Shown: positions 1 to 10,427, counted from the stretch's first letter. The stretch is DNA of 64,000 bases from CAIQQQ01 sp040399685 (GCA_040399685.1 JBBART010000006.1:62001-126000), one strand, 5' to 3'. The notes: generated by a model not told the origin, from the letters alone. Translations and numbers: made by a program.

Positions 1-3000
1 GTGCCGTCAGCCCCCAGCCCATAGCCGCGAATGACATCGGCCGTCTTGCTGGTGAAATGCTCCTGGGACGTTGCAATCAGCTTCTGGGGATGCAGCAACA
101 GGCTGACGCCACCGGCTAGCGCCATACGGCAGCGTCCCGACCGCAGCATATGCACGGCCTCGTGGATGCAGGTGGACGACGCCGAACACATGGTGTCGAG
201 GAAATAGGAGGGGCCGGTGAAGCCGTAGAAATACGAGACCATGTTCGGCACGGTGCCGGTATAGCTGCCACTGGCCAGCGACCCGCGCTGCAACATGTTC
301 TCGAAACCATAGAGATCGTATTCGTTGGTCATCGACCCCACGATGACGGCGACATCCCCGCCCATGCGCAGCATCGTCTCACGCGAATATCCGGCATCCT
401 CGAACGCTGCCACCGCCGTTTGCAAAAACAGCCTGACCTCGGGCGACATCAATTCGGCGTCACGCTGCGATATCTTGAAATAGCGTGGATCGAAGCCGGC
501 AATATCGTCGAGGAACGCGCCTGTGCGAACGACGGTTTTGCCAAGCACATCGCGCTCCGGATGCACCAGCGCCGCATGGTCCCAACGCGACTGCGGCACC
601 GGGCCAAAGGCATTGCGGCCTTCGTTCAACATGTCCCAGAAGGCGTCCTTGTCATTCGCACCGGCCACGCGCAGCGACAGCCCAACGATGGCCACGTCAT
701 GCGTGTCGGTCGCAGCGCTGTGTCGTGCCGCGACCATGCGAAGTGGGGCGGCAGGAGCGGCCGCCTGGATGGGCGCGGCCTCGCCGGGCAGCAACTGCGC
801 AAGGCCAGATTGATGCGTCTCGACCAGATGGGCGCCGAGGCTGGCCAGATCGATGTATTCGAAAAACAAGGTCTTCGACAAAGGCCCCAGATCCTGCTCC
901 AGCCGGACCGTCAACTCCACAATCGTGATCGAGTTGAGGCCGTATTCCAGAAGCTGCGTATCGGCGCGGATGAGTGACGGCGCCATTCCAACCGCCTCAC
1001 CCAGTAAATCCTTCAGGTAGTCGACAACCCGCTCCGCCAGTTCGACATCCATCGGTGCCGGCACGACACTGGTTGGTGTTGGCGGCAATGCCGCAACCGG
1101 CACGTCGAGCAGGGGCGACAGGCGCGACAGATCGCCGTGCAAAACCACCATTTGCCCCGGACCGGCGGCGAGCGCCTGCCAGAACGCGGCGATGCCGATC
1201 TCGGTCGGCAGGGGCACAACACCGAGACGGTCGTGCAACGACGCCCGCACGTCCGGCGACTGGCCCATACCGCCGCTCTCCCAAAGCGGCCAGCCAATCG
1301 CAAGCGTTCTGCCGGAACGCGCGCCGCGTGCAACCTGCACCGCACGTTCGGTGGCGAAACCATCGAGAAACCCGTTGGCCGCGGCGTAGACAGCCTGACC
1401 GGGATTGGCGATCACGGACGCCACCGAGGAGAACAGCACGAAAAAATCCAACGGCAACGCAGCCGTCGCATGATCGATATGGGTCGCGCCGAAAATCTTC
1501 GGCGCCAGCACCGGTGCGGTGCGCGCCGGATCGGCCCCAAACAGATACGCGTCATCCAGCACGCCGGCGGCATGGATCACACCCCGCAACCGGCCAATGC
1601 GGGCGACGAGGTGACTGACGGCAACAGCATCGGTGACATCGCAGGCAACATAATCCAGCACCACGCCGGGCATGTCCGGAAGCGCTGCCTCTGCCGCGCG
1701 CCCGCTCAGCACGATGTGCCGCGCGCCGTGCGCCGCGAGTGCCTCTGCGAACATACGCCCCAAAGCCCCCGCACCACCCGTGATCCAATACACACCGTCC
1801 GGATCAAGCGGCGGGAACACGGGGGCGGTGGCTAGGACAGGGCGTGCGCGCCAGGCGAGACGCTGGTCCTGCGCGTCATAGCGCAAGGCTGAAAAACGGT
1901 CGCTTCGGGCAGCCTCGCCATGGGCAATGCGCAGCAGACGCTCAGCGTCGGAAGCGCCGTCCATCAGCACGGATGCGCCGAACAGCATCGGGTTCTCAGC
2001 CGCAACCGTGCGCAACATGGCAGAAAGAGCCGTCGCAGCCGGTGCCATGGAGGGTGCCACCAGCACCAGAACCTGATGCGCCTGACGTGGCCGCGCCGCC
2101 AGAATGATGGAAAGCTGGGTCTGCAGAAGCACCACCCATGCCATCGTGGCTGACGCCACATCCTCGGCCGGCGGTGCGATCAGCACAGGAACACCGGCGC
2201 GAACCACCACCTGTCCCACAATGCCGGGCGCAAACCCACACAGCAGGATCGTGGTCTCAACCGCCTGCGGCGCCGGCTCAAGCTGGCAGCTTTCCCAGAC
2301 GCCGCGCGCCAGCAGCACCGGTGCGGCCACCGGCTCCGGCACAGCCCCCGGCTGGGCCACGGCCCGCAACGCCAGACCGCGCAGGGCAGCGCAGATCCGA
2401 CCTTCGCGGTCGGCCAGATCGATATCAAGCCGCACAAGGCCCGGTGCCTGCCCTGTCCGGCTGCGGCGCACATGCGCCCACATAGTCGGCGTGCAGGGCG
2501 CGAACACATTGATCCCATCGCACGCAAACGGCACATGGGATGCCGATGGCGCAGTGTCGCCCAGCGCAATCCAGGCCTGAATGGCTGCATCGAGCAGGAT
2601 CGGGTGGAGCGTCAGATCAACAAGGCCCGCATGCAACAGGCGTTGCAGCCGAAGTTCGGCCAACACGCCATCCGGGCCGCGATGCACCGCCGTGAGAGCC
2701 TGGAACGCTGGCCCATGCACCACACCACTGGCCCGCAATCCGGCATAGCAGGCCTCTGGCATGACCAAGACCGGCGAAGCGGCCCGCAAGGCCGTGAGGT
2801 CAAGCGGCAGCGCCGGCTCCAGCGTAGCAGGCACCATCGTGCCCTGCACGTTCACCCCGCCGCCATCGCTGATGCGGATATCCAGACGCCCATCCGCCAA
2901 CGGCTCAACCACCACCTCCACCGTCACGCGACCGGCGCCGCCGATGATCGGCCGTGACCACACCACGCCCTCCAGGCGCATGGGACCGTCTTGACCGGTG

Positions 3001-4823
3001 ACGGCGTGGCAGGCCGCCCGCGCCATTTCGAGGCACGCCGTTCCTGGCATCACCTGTCGCCCCTGCACGATGTGCCCCGCCCAGAAACTCTCCGTGCCGT
3101 CGAACACACTTCGGAAGGCATAGCGACCCAGCTGGGAGACATTGCGATGCAGCATCGGATGGAGCACGGGTGACGGGTCCTTCGCGCCTGAACTGGTGTC
3201 GAACCAGTGGCGCTCTCGCAGAAAGGCGGATGTGGGCACATGAATGCGACGGCCGGCGATGGCGGGCTGGTCCGCAATCTCCAATCGCGCACCGGACGCG
3301 AGAAACAGATCAAGGGCCGCAATCAGGTCGTCCGTGCCGACGACGCGGAAATCCGCACGGCAGGCAAAACGCTCGCGTCCTTCGTGCAAGCTGCGCGCAA
3401 GATCCGGCAGGCGTACCGGATGGGACGCCACAAAGTCGCGCAGCACCAGCGCGTTGGCGCACAGATGCGCTTCGGTACGGCCAGACAACGGCACCACCAA
3501 GGCGCCAGCTTGCGCGACGGATGACACAACAGGGGGCGCCTCCTCGATCAGCACATGCGCATTGCTGCCGCCAAACCCAAAGGAGCTGACGCCCGCCCGG
3601 CGCGGAGTGGCGCCTACAGGCCAGGCGGTCAGTTCGCTCTGGATGCGGAACGGCGAATGTTCGAGATCGATCAATGGGTTGATTATCTCGAACCCGACAT
3701 TGGGCGGCAGCGCATCGTGATGCAGAGACGCCAACACCTTGGCGATGCCGGCAACACCGGACGCCCCTTCCAGATGCCCGATATTGCCCTTGATGGAGCC
3801 CAGACCGCAGCTGCCTTGCGCCCCCGCTGCGTGACCTTGCGCCTGCAACAGCGCCATCGCCTGCTTCAGCCCCGCGATCTCGATCGGATCACCAAGCGGC
3901 GTGCCCGTTCCGTGCGCTTCCACATACCCAACCGTTTCTGGGGCAATGCCCGCCTGCTGCCAAACCTCGGCGATCAACGATGCCTGCGCGCGCGGGCTTG
4001 TCGCCGTCAGCGAGTTGGTGCGCCCGCCATGGTTGGTGCCGATGCCGCGAATGACGGCATGGATCGGATCGCCGTCGGCCAACGCCGCCTCCAGCGGCTT
4101 GAGCAGCAACATCGCGCCGCCCTCGCCGCGCACATAGCCATCGGCCGCGGCGTCAAACGCAAGTGAGCGTCCACGCTTGGACAGCATGCCGTTCTTCGAG
4201 AAGGTGACGAAATGATTGGGCGACCAGATCAGGTTCACCCCGCCCGCCAGCGCCATCGTACAGGCGCCGCTTTGCAGCGCGCGCACAGCATCATGCAGCG
4301 CGATCAGCGATGCCGCACAGGCCGTGTCATTGACCACGCTGGGCCCATGCAGATCGAAAAAATGCGAGACACGATTGGCGATGATCGAGAAGGCGATGCC
4401 GGTCGGCGCATAGGCATCAAGGCGCGTCAGATGCTTCTCGATCAGTTCGGCATAATCCCAGTGGCAGACGCCCATGAAAACGCCGGTGCGGCTGCCCGCC
4501 AGCGCCGATGGCCGGATCGCGGCGTCCTCCATGGCGGTCCAGGCCAGTTCCAGCGCCCAGCGCTGCTGCGGGTCCATCCAGGCGGCCTCGCGTGGGGACA
4601 CGTTGAAGAAACCCGCGTCAAAGCGATCAGCGTCGGCCAGGAAGCCGCCCCACAGGCTCGTGGCACCCTGACCCGGCAGCGCACGCAGGGCGGCTACGTC
4701 CATGCGCGAAGGCGAGACATCGCTGATCAGGCAACGCCCGGCCGCGAGGTTGTCCCATAACGCATCCAGCGTTTCGGCGCCGGGCAGGCGCACGCCCACG
4801 CCAATGATGGCAATTGGTGTCAT
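1..4823 (-). CDS. trans-AT polyketide synthase, KS-DH-KR-ACP-KS..., 3' end outside window
   Basis: Modular type I PKS without any AT domain; about 1607 codons are visible before the window edge. Read from the ATG at 4823 (ATGA overlap with the AT-ER gene). KS1 spans roughly residues 3-425, with active Cys near 169 (DTACAASL) and both His motifs (EAHGTGTPLG, KGNIGH). DH at about 550-800 has the HxxxGxxxxP motif (GHIVQGRQVMP, near 583) and Asp in LLDAAIQ (near 744). KR at about 800-1180 has TGGAGALG, a B-type LDD motif (AGVLDD) and Tyr in VYAAAN. ACP Ser is near 1299 in the unusual context YGLNSI. KS2 starts near 1374, has Cys near 1545 (DTMCSASS), and is cut by the edge. There is no loading domain: the protein begins directly at a KS, so the starter must come from a separate carrier, plausibly the free ACP at 10737. 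Malonyl units would be supplied by the neighbouring discrete AT. Domain calls are strong; the product is inferred. Confidence 0.95.
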   Translation of the reverse strand, partial: MTPIAIIGVGVRLPGAETLDALWDNLAAGRCLISDVSPSRMDVAALRALPGQGATSLWGGFLADADRFDAGFFNVSPREAAWMDPQQRWALELAWTAMEDAAIRPSALAGSRTGVFMGVCHWDYAELIEKHLTRLDAYAPTGIAFSIIANRVSHFFDLHGPSVVNDTACAASLIALHDAVRALQSGACTMALAGGVNLIWSPNHFVTFSKNGMLSKRGRSLAFDAAADGYVRGEGGAMLLLKPLEAALADGDPIHAVIRGIGTNHGGRTNSLTATSPRAQASLIAEVWQQAGIAPETVGYVEAHGTGTPLGDPIEIAGLKQAMALLQAQGHAAGAQGSCGLGSIKGNIGHLEGASGVAGIAKVLASLHHDALPPNVGFEIINPLIDLEHSPFRIQSELTAWPVGATPRRAGVSSFGFGGSNAHVLIEEAPPVVSSVAQAGALVVPLSGRTEAHLCANALVLRDFVASHPVRLPDLARSLHEGRERFACRADFRVVGTDDLIAALDLFLASGARLEIADQPAIAGRRIHVPTSAFLRERHWFDTSSGAKDPSPVLHPMLHRNVSQLGRYAFRSVFDGTESFWAGHIVQGRQVMPGTACLEMARAACHAVTGQDGPMRLEGVVWSRPIIGGAGRVTVEVVVEPLADGRLDIRISDGGGVNVQGTMVPATLEPALPLDLTALRAASPVLVMPEACYAGLRASGVVHGPAFQALTAVHRGPDGVLAELRLQRLLHAGLVDLTLHPILLDAAIQAWIALGDTAPSASHVPFACDGINVFAPCTPTMWAHVRRSRTGQAPGLVRLDIDLADREGRICAALRGLALRAVAQPGAVPEPVAAPVLLARGVWESCQLEPAPQAVETTILLCGFAPGIVGQVVVRAGVPVLIAPPAEDVASATMAWVVLLQTQLSIILAARPRQAHQVLVLVAPSMAPAATALSAMLRTVAAENPMLFGASVLMDGASDAERLLRIAHGEAARSDRFSALRYDAQDQRLAWRARPVLATAPVFPPLDPDGVYWITGGAGALGRMFAEALAAHGARHIVLSGRAAEAALPDMPGVVLDYVACDVTDAVAVSHLVARIGRLRGVIHAAGVLDDAYLFGADPARTAPVLAPKIFGATHIDHATAALPLDFFVLFSSVASVIANPGQAVYAAANGFLDGFATERAVQVARGARSGRTLAIGWPLWESGGMGQSPDVRASLHDRLGVVPLPTEIGIAAFWQALAAGPGQMVVLHGDLSRLSPLLDVPVAALPPTPTSVVPAPMDVELAERVVDYLKDLLGEAVGMAPSLIRADTQLLEYGLNSITIVELTVRLEQDLGPLSKTLFFEYIDLASLGAHLVETHQSGLAQLLPGEAAPIQAAAPAAPLRMVAARHSAATDTHDVAIVGLSLRVAGANDKDAFWDMLNEGRNAFGPVPQSRWDHAALVHPERDVLGKTVVRTGAFLDDIAGFDPRYFKISQRDAELMSPEVRLFLQTAVAAFEDAGYSRETMLRMGGDVAVIVGSMTNEYDLYGFENMLQRGSLASGSYTGTVPNMVSYFYGFTGPSYFLDTMCSASSTCIHEAVHMLRSGRCRMALAGGVSLLLHPQKLIATSQEHFTSKTADVIRGYGLGADG

Positions 4824-7093
4824 GCGCCCACGCGCATCGCGGTCAGGCGTCGCACCAGCAGCGCCGCGGTTTCGTCCATCATCATCTCAGCGAGCGTATC
4901 GACATGTCGCGTGCGCCAATCGGCATGTGTCGTGTCGGCCACCCATTGGTTCAACGCGCCAAGCGCCGGCCCGCACTGGATCTGGAAATCAACCTTGTGA
5001 TCCAGATCGCCGGCCAACGCCCAGCGGGTGGAGTCACGGAAATACATGCGCAAGACCATGCTCATGCGCTGCTTGGGCAAGCGTTCGGCGCGTTCCAGTT
5101 CAGCACCGGGATACAGGCGGCGCACCTCATCGAACACGGCATCGAGGCTGCGCTTGAAGTAGCGCGTCTCCAGCAGGCGCAGGGTCTCGGCATCCAGCGA
5201 CGTCAGGCTGTCGTGACGCGCATAGATCTGGGCCAGCTTGTTGGCGCGGGCGGGGAAAAAAATGCCTTTTTTCAACACCTGTATTTTCGAGCCCATCTCG
5301 AACATTTCGCCGGACGGCGCGTAATCGGTGTCGTGCACGTTCATGCCCACCAGCAGGTCTTTCACAACATCGCTGGTGGCAGCCTCGACGGTGCATTGGT
5401 TGATCGAGCCGGTCAGGATGAAGTCGGCACCCATCAGGAACATCGCAGCCGCGGCCTCAGGCGTGCCGATGCCACCAGCGGCGCCAACAAACGCCGCGCC
5501 AAAACGCGGGGTCTGCTCGGCGCAACGGTCGCGCAGGCGCAGAACGGTCGGCAGCAGCGTCAGGGGCATGCCCTGATCGGTATGGCCGCCGGAATCGGCT
5601 TCGACACAGACGGCATCAGCCACCGGCACCTGGCGTGCCAGTTCGACCTGCGCCGGCGACAGCGCATCGCTCGCCAGGAGCTTGGCGAGAACGGCCTCGG
5701 GCGCCGGGCGCAGGAACTGCTCGGCCACATCGGGGCGGGAGATCTTGGCGATGATGCGATGACGCGCGATAATCCGCGCACCGTCCTGCATCAGGCCGAG
5801 TGCACGATATCGCACAAGTGCAGGTGTCACCTGCATGAATGCCGATGCCTCGATCGTGTCGACCCCCTCGCGCACAAGCAGATCGACCAGTTTGTCCTCA
5901 AGCTCCGGGCGGTGCGAATGCGCCAGGAAATTCACCCCGTAAGGGGCACCGGACTTCACCTTGCTCTTGATCTCGGCAATGGCGGCAGCCACCACCTGCA
6001 CGGGCAAGCCGCCTGCACCAAAGAAACTCAACAGCCCCGCCTGCGCCATGCGAATAACAACGCTGGCCGAGGAAATGCCCTGATACATGCCGCCCGCCAC
6101 ATAGGCCTGGCGCACGCCGAACCGTTCACAAAACGCCCGTGAACCGAGCAAAATTGGGGGCAGCCCAGTCCCGGCCCTCTCGGCTTCGGGCAGGTTCGGC
6201 TGCGGCTCAGCCGCCAGCGGCGGCGGCGCGCCGAGCGACGCGGCTTCCTGCCGGATGCGCGTCACCATCGGCCGCAAGACAGGCATGATGCTGCCCAATT
6301 CTTCAAAATTCTCCAGCTTCTCACCGGCGCCGAGCAAGGCGCGGATACTGTCGGACCAGCGCACCGGTGCTGTGATCTGCTCGATCATCGCTTCACGAAT
6401 GCGCGCCGGATCGTGCAGACGCCCAGTGACATTTGACAACACTGCGATCCTCGGCGCAGCAAACGACGCCTGCGCCACGATCTTGGCAAACGCCGCCTGT
6501 GCATCGCGCATGTAAGGCGTGTGGAAAGCCCCACTCACATCCAGACGCCGATACAACGCCGCACCGGCCTGAAGGAATTCTGGCTCAAGCCGAATCACCG
6601 CGTCCTGGCGCCCGGAGATGACAATCTGCAGCGGGGTGTTGACGTTGGAGACGAACACCTCGTCCGGTGCATGTTGTGCCAGCAACGCCTCAACCCGGCC
6701 TTGGGCAAGGCCAAGCACCGCCGCCATGCCGCCACCGGTCGCCTGCTGCATCAGCGCGCCGCGTGCGGTCACAAGACGCAAGCCGTCCACGAAACTCAGC
6801 ACGCCGGCGGCAAACAATGCCGCATATTCGCCAACACTGTGCCCCAGCACATAGTCGGGCGGAGAATTCGCCTGCTCCCGCGCCAACCAGGCCAGCGCAC
6901 TGACAACGAACAATGCCGGCTGGGTGAATTGGGTTTGCGACAACTGCTCAGGGGTTCCGTCACGACACAGCGCTGCGATATCGTAGCCCAGGATATCGTT
7001 GGCCTCGCGCACCTGCGCCGGGAAAGCGAGAAACAGATCCGCCCCCATACCGGGGCGTTGGGCGCCCTGCCCGGGAAACATGCAGACGGTCAT
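4820..7093 (-). CDS. discrete acyltransferase-enoyl reductase fusion (PksE/PfaD type)
   Basis: 757 residues. The N-terminal 285 or so form a malonyl-type AT: start motif FPGQGAQ, nucleophile in GHSVGE, catalytic His in GAFHTP. From about residue 320 to the end is an FMN-dependent PfaD/FabK-like enoyl reductase with ADSGGHTDQGMP, AAGGIGTPEAAA and TGSINQCTVEA segments. In trans-AT systems the AT loads malonyl onto AT-less modules and the ER reduces selected enoyl intermediates in trans. The gene lies between the second ABC transporter (ATGA overlap at 7090-7093) and the PKS (ATGA overlap at 4820-4823), so all are translationally coupled. A GAGAGGAT Shine-Dalgarno precedes the start. The fused AT-ER together with an AT-less PKS is what defines the cluster as trans-AT. 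Confidence 0.95.
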   Translation of the reverse strand: MTVCMFPGQGAQRPGMGADLFLAFPAQVREANDILGYDIAALCRDGTPEQLSQTQFTQPALFVVSALAWLAREQANSPPDYVLGHSVGEYAALFAAGVLSFVDGLRLVTARGALMQQATGGGMAAVLGLAQGRVEALLAQHAPDEVFVSNVNTPLQIVISGRQDAVIRLEPEFLQAGAALYRRLDVSGAFHTPYMRDAQAAFAKIVAQASFAAPRIAVLSNVTGRLHDPARIREAMIEQITAPVRWSDSIRALLGAGEKLENFEELGSIMPVLRPMVTRIRQEAASLGAPPPLAAEPQPNLPEAERAGTGLPPILLGSRAFCERFGVRQAYVAGGMYQGISSASVVIRMAQAGLLSFFGAGGLPVQVVAAAIAEIKSKVKSGAPYGVNFLAHSHRPELEDKLVDLLVREGVDTIEASAFMQVTPALVRYRALGLMQDGARIIARHRIIAKISRPDVAEQFLRPAPEAVLAKLLASDALSPAQVELARQVPVADAVCVEADSGGHTDQGMPLTLLPTVLRLRDRCAEQTPRFGAAFVGAAGGIGTPEAAAAMFLMGADFILTGSINQCTVEAATSDVVKDLLVGMNVHDTDYAPSGEMFEMGSKIQVLKKGIFFPARANKLAQIYARHDSLTSLDAETLRLLETRYFKRSLDAVFDEVRRLYPGAELERAERLPKQRMSMVLRMYFRDSTRWALAGDLDHKVDFQIQCGPALGALNQWVADTTHADWRTRHVDTLAEMMMDETAALLVRRLTAMRVGA

Positions 7094-8799
7094 ATCCTCT
7101 CTCCGCCCGCGTCTGGCGCGTGCTTTCGGCGAGACCGGCGCGGCGCTCGCGGGCTTGATGTGGGGGGCTTGCGGCTTTCAGAGGTAATCTTGCCCAGATC
7201 CAGGCCAATGACGCGGTCGGCAAGGTGCAGGTAGCGCTCGTCATGCGTGACGGCCAGACAGGTTTTCCCCTGCGCCTTCAGCCGTGCCAGGATGACCGTG
7301 TAAAAATAGTCCCGAAACTCGGCATCCTGCTCGGCCGACCATTCATCGAACACAACGATCGGGCGGTCTTCCAGCAAGGCCACGATGAGGCCCAGGCGCT
7401 TGCGCTGCCCGGTGGACAGGTCGGCATCCGAGAACCGCCCGTCCTCAAAGCCAACCTTGTGTGACAATCCCATTTCGACCAGCAATTCCTGCACGCGCGC
7501 GGGAGGGGCATCCTCCAGGCCGTAGAGGCGATCGAACAAATGGAAGTCCGTGAAAACGGTCGAAAACAGTTCGCGGAAGCCGGCGATCCCGCGCCCTTCC
7601 ACCTGCCGGCCATCCACCAGAATTGTGCCACGATCCCTCTGCAACAAGCCGGTGCACAGCCGCAGCACCGTGGATTTTCCGCTGCCGTTGCCGCCGATCA
7701 GAAACACTGTCTCCCCACGGATCAGCGTCAGGTCGAGCGGCCCAAGGGTGAAACTGTCACCGCCGCGTTCGTCGCGTCGCGTCAATTCCAAATCGCGATA
7801 ATCGATGCGCTGGAACGCACGAAACTGCAACGCGCCCGCACGTGCCTCCGCCGGGGTGATGGCGCCTGCCGCATCAAGCTGCGCCTGCACCGCCAGAATG
7901 CCCCGCAACCCGTTCTCGGCCTGCACGAACATCGGCGATTGCGCGACGATCTTCATCAGTGGGTTCAGGCAGAACAACAGCGTGGGTATCAGTTGGAAAA
8001 CGAACTTGCCCTGGGACGAGAGATATCCGGGTAAAACCAGGCCAACCACACCCAGCATGAAATAGGTCACAAAACTGCTCAGCAGAAACAGGGAAGCCCA
8101 ATGCAGCCCGACGGCATCCCGGGATTCCTCCACGGCCGCAGATGCTTCCTGAAAGCGCAGCCCCACGGCGGCACTGCGATCGGTGTTCAACCGCAGCTCC
8201 TTAAATCCATCGACAATGTCGCCGACGACGTCGAGCGAGGCGCCTTGGCGGGTTTGCGCCAGCGCCATGGGCACGCTGTGGTCATCGCTGATGCGCCGAT
8301 ACCCGAGGATGCCAACGCCAACGGCCAGTGCGAACACGACCACTGCTGCCGGCGACATCCAGGCGAGATAGAGCAAGGCCACTGCCAGCAGCGTTGCCTG
8401 CTGCATGCTCTCCACAATCAGCGGAAAGGCCACCGAGAGATGGTTGGTTTCGTTGGACACCAGATGATAAAGATGGCCGCGCCCCAACCGGTCCACAGTG
8501 CCAAGCTCGGCACAGCGTAGCTTGTCGATCATCTGCAACCGAAGGTCGCGCAACAATCTTTCAATAACGCTGTTGGCGCGCAACAGGGCGATGCGGTTGC
8601 ACAGATAGTAAAGTGTGAAGGCAGCCAGAAACAGCAACAAGGCAACCAGTCCTGGGCGCACGCCTGATGCCACAGTGGCGGCAACGCTGTTCACCATCAC
8701 GACCAGGCCGGCATTGGCCGTGCCGGCGATCACCGTCAGCAGCACGATCACCTGCAGGTCCCGCAGGCTGGCGCGGCGCATGAAATCCAGGACGATCAT
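7090..8799 (-). CDS. cyclic peptide/siderophore-type ABC half-transporter, TMD plus NBD
   Basis: 569 residues. The N-terminal half is hydrophobic with about six membrane segments; the C-terminal half is an ATPase with Walker A GGNGSGKST, signature LSTGQRKRLG and Walker B PIVVFDEWSAEQD. This layout matches the SyrD/PvdE/YojI family (cyclic peptide export permease-ATPases), which moves non-ribosomal peptides or pyoverdine precursors across the inner membrane. It follows a second half-transporter of the same family (overlap 8796-8799), so a heterodimer is likely. The last 30 or so residues are basic and look disordered. Its place in the PKS operon points to export of the product or of a protected precursor (inference). 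Confidence 0.9.
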   Translation of the reverse strand: MIVLDFMRRASLRDLQVIVLLTVIAGTANAGLVVMVNSVAATVASGVRPGLVALLLFLAAFTLYYLCNRIALLRANSVIERLLRDLRLQMIDKLRCAELGTVDRLGRGHLYHLVSNETNHLSVAFPLIVESMQQATLLAVALLYLAWMSPAAVVVFALAVGVGILGYRRISDDHSVPMALAQTRQGASLDVVGDIVDGFKELRLNTDRSAAVGLRFQEASAAVEESRDAVGLHWASLFLLSSFVTYFMLGVVGLVLPGYLSSQGKFVFQLIPTLLFCLNPLMKIVAQSPMFVQAENGLRGILAVQAQLDAAGAITPAEARAGALQFRAFQRIDYRDLELTRRDERGGDSFTLGPLDLTLIRGETVFLIGGNGSGKSTVLRLCTGLLQRDRGTILVDGRQVEGRGIAGFRELFSTVFTDFHLFDRLYGLEDAPPARVQELLVEMGLSHKVGFEDGRFSDADLSTGQRKRLGLIVALLEDRPIVVFDEWSAEQDAEFRDYFYTVILARLKAQGKTCLAVTHDERYLHLADRVIGLDLGKITSESRKPPTSSPRAPRRSRRKHAPDAGGERI

Positions 8800-10427
8800 G
8801 TCGGCGCCGGCAAGGCAAGAGCCGGACGCGCCATGCGACCGATATCAAGTTGAATGCGCCGATCCGCAACGCCCCAGTATCGCTCGTCATGCGTCACGAC
8901 AATAATGGTCTTGCCTTCGCGTTTCAGCTCCGGCAGCAAGATATTATAAAACAGATCGCGATGTTCGGAATCCTGGTCAGCGGCGAACTCGTCCAGCACC
9001 AGAATGGGCCTTTCTTCCAGCAACGCCACAACCAGCGCCAGTCGTTTGCGCTGACCGCTGGACAGAGCCTGTGTCGAAAACGCGCCATTGGCAAACGTCA
9101 CCTTGCCGCTGAGATCGAGTCTGGCGAGCAACGCATGCACTTGCTCAGGATCAACATGCTCCAGGCCATAGACGCGCGGAAACAGATGGAAATCAGTGAA
9201 CACGCACGAGAAATGGTCCCGATAGGCTTGCAGGGCATCACGCGTCACCGGCACGCCGTCCACCCTTACGCATCCCGCGCTGGGCTCGTACAATCCGCAC
9301 AGCAGCTTCATGGTTGTGGATTTACCGCTGCCATTGCCGCCCGTCAGAAACAGCAACTCGCCCCGCCGCAGGTCGAGATCCAGGGGGCCGACACGAAAGC
9401 TGGTGGCGGCGTCGCCGAAGGCGAACTCCACCGCATCGAGATGGATTCGCTCGAAATCACCGAAGCCCTGCCCTCCGGTGGACGGCGGAACCGCTTCCTT
9501 GTCGAGCGCATCCTCCAGCGCGAAGACATGGCCCAGGCCGATATTGGCACGATCAAACAACGGCGCAGACGATGTGACCGCACCGACCGGACCGACGCTG
9601 AAAATGGCGATGGCCGCTATTTTGTAGATCATGTCGGTGTAGCCAGCGAAAAAGCTCGGCAGCACGAACACCACAACGCCCACGAGCGCATAGAGATAGG
9701 CATTGCTGAACATCAGCAATGCCACCCAATTCCGCCCGATACCGGTGACGGTCGCCTGCAGCCGATCCACGACGATGGTCGCCTGGGCGTAAACCGCGTC
9801 ATTTCGGTCCGCATTCAAGCGGATCTCCTGAAAGCCGTCCGTGACATGGGAAACCATATCCAGCATCGCGGCCTCCTGCGCATGGACATGACCCATGTCT
9901 CCGCGCAGCCGGGCCCTGCGGAGCGCAAAGAACGCAAGACCAAGGGCCATCATCGCTGCCACCACCATAAACGATTCGACCGAAAGCATGGCGATATAGA
10001 CGAGGCAGAACACCAGTAGAACCAGGCTCTGCGCCGCACTGGTCAACAAGGGAAACGTACGCGCGAGATGGCCGGTTTCCTGACCGATGATCGCCATCAA
10101 CCGGCCGCGACCCAACCGCTCCACCGTGCGCAACTCCGCCGTGCGGACCTTGTCGGCCAACCTTTGATTCAAGGCGGCCAACCGCCTTTGCAGCAGGGCA
10201 TTCGCCGCCCGCAACGAACGCTGCTCGGCAATATAAAAAATGCAAAAGCCGACCACATACATCGTGATCAACCGCAAACCGATCGGCTGATCCAACGCAG
10301 AACGCTCAGCGGCCAAATTGATCAACCCGATGAGTACGGCGTTGCCAACTCCTGCCAGCAACGTGACCCAAATGTCACTGGCCGAACCGGCGAACGAACC
10401 GCCCCAGAGGAGGCGCATGATGTTCAT
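8796..10427 (-). CDS. cyclic peptide-type ABC half-transporter, first gene of PKS operon
   Basis: 543 residues with the same architecture as the next gene: an N-terminal membrane domain, then an ATPase with Walker A GGNGSGKST, signature LSSGQRKRLA and Walker B PILVLDEFAADQD. The start is the ATG at 10427; no strong Shine-Dalgarno is visible. It is the promoter-proximal gene of the minus-strand operon that runs through the AT-ER and the PKS. Two non-identical half-transporters in tandem suggest an obligate heterodimer. The family is usually found beside NRPS or hybrid NRPS-PKS genes, so amino-acid-incorporating modules may lie beyond the left edge. Confidence 0.9.
   Translation of the reverse strand: MNIMRLLWGGSFAGSASDIWVTLLAGVGNAVLIGLINLAAERSALDQPIGLRLITMYVVGFCIFYIAEQRSLRAANALLQRRLAALNQRLADKVRTAELRTVERLGRGRLMAIIGQETGHLARTFPLLTSAAQSLVLLVFCLVYIAMLSVESFMVVAAMMALGLAFFALRRARLRGDMGHVHAQEAAMLDMVSHVTDGFQEIRLNADRNDAVYAQATIVVDRLQATVTGIGRNWVALLMFSNAYLYALVGVVVFVLPSFFAGYTDMIYKIAAIAIFSVGPVGAVTSSAPLFDRANIGLGHVFALEDALDKEAVPPSTGGQGFGDFERIHLDAVEFAFGDAATSFRVGPLDLDLRRGELLFLTGGNGSGKSTTMKLLCGLYEPSAGCVRVDGVPVTRDALQAYRDHFSCVFTDFHLFPRVYGLEHVDPEQVHALLARLDLSGKVTFANGAFSTQALSSGQRKRLALVVALLEERPILVLDEFAADQDSEHRDLFYNILLPELKREGKTIIVVTHDERYWGVADRRIQLDIGRMARPALALPAPT

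Noticed and set aside
150..977. Plus-strand open frame over the left edge
   Set aside because: Antisense to the PKS ACP-KS2 region, whose frame is continuous and motif-rich.
4814..6142. 442-codon plus-strand open frame
   Set aside because: Antisense to the AT-ER gene; low-complexity His/Arg translation without domains.
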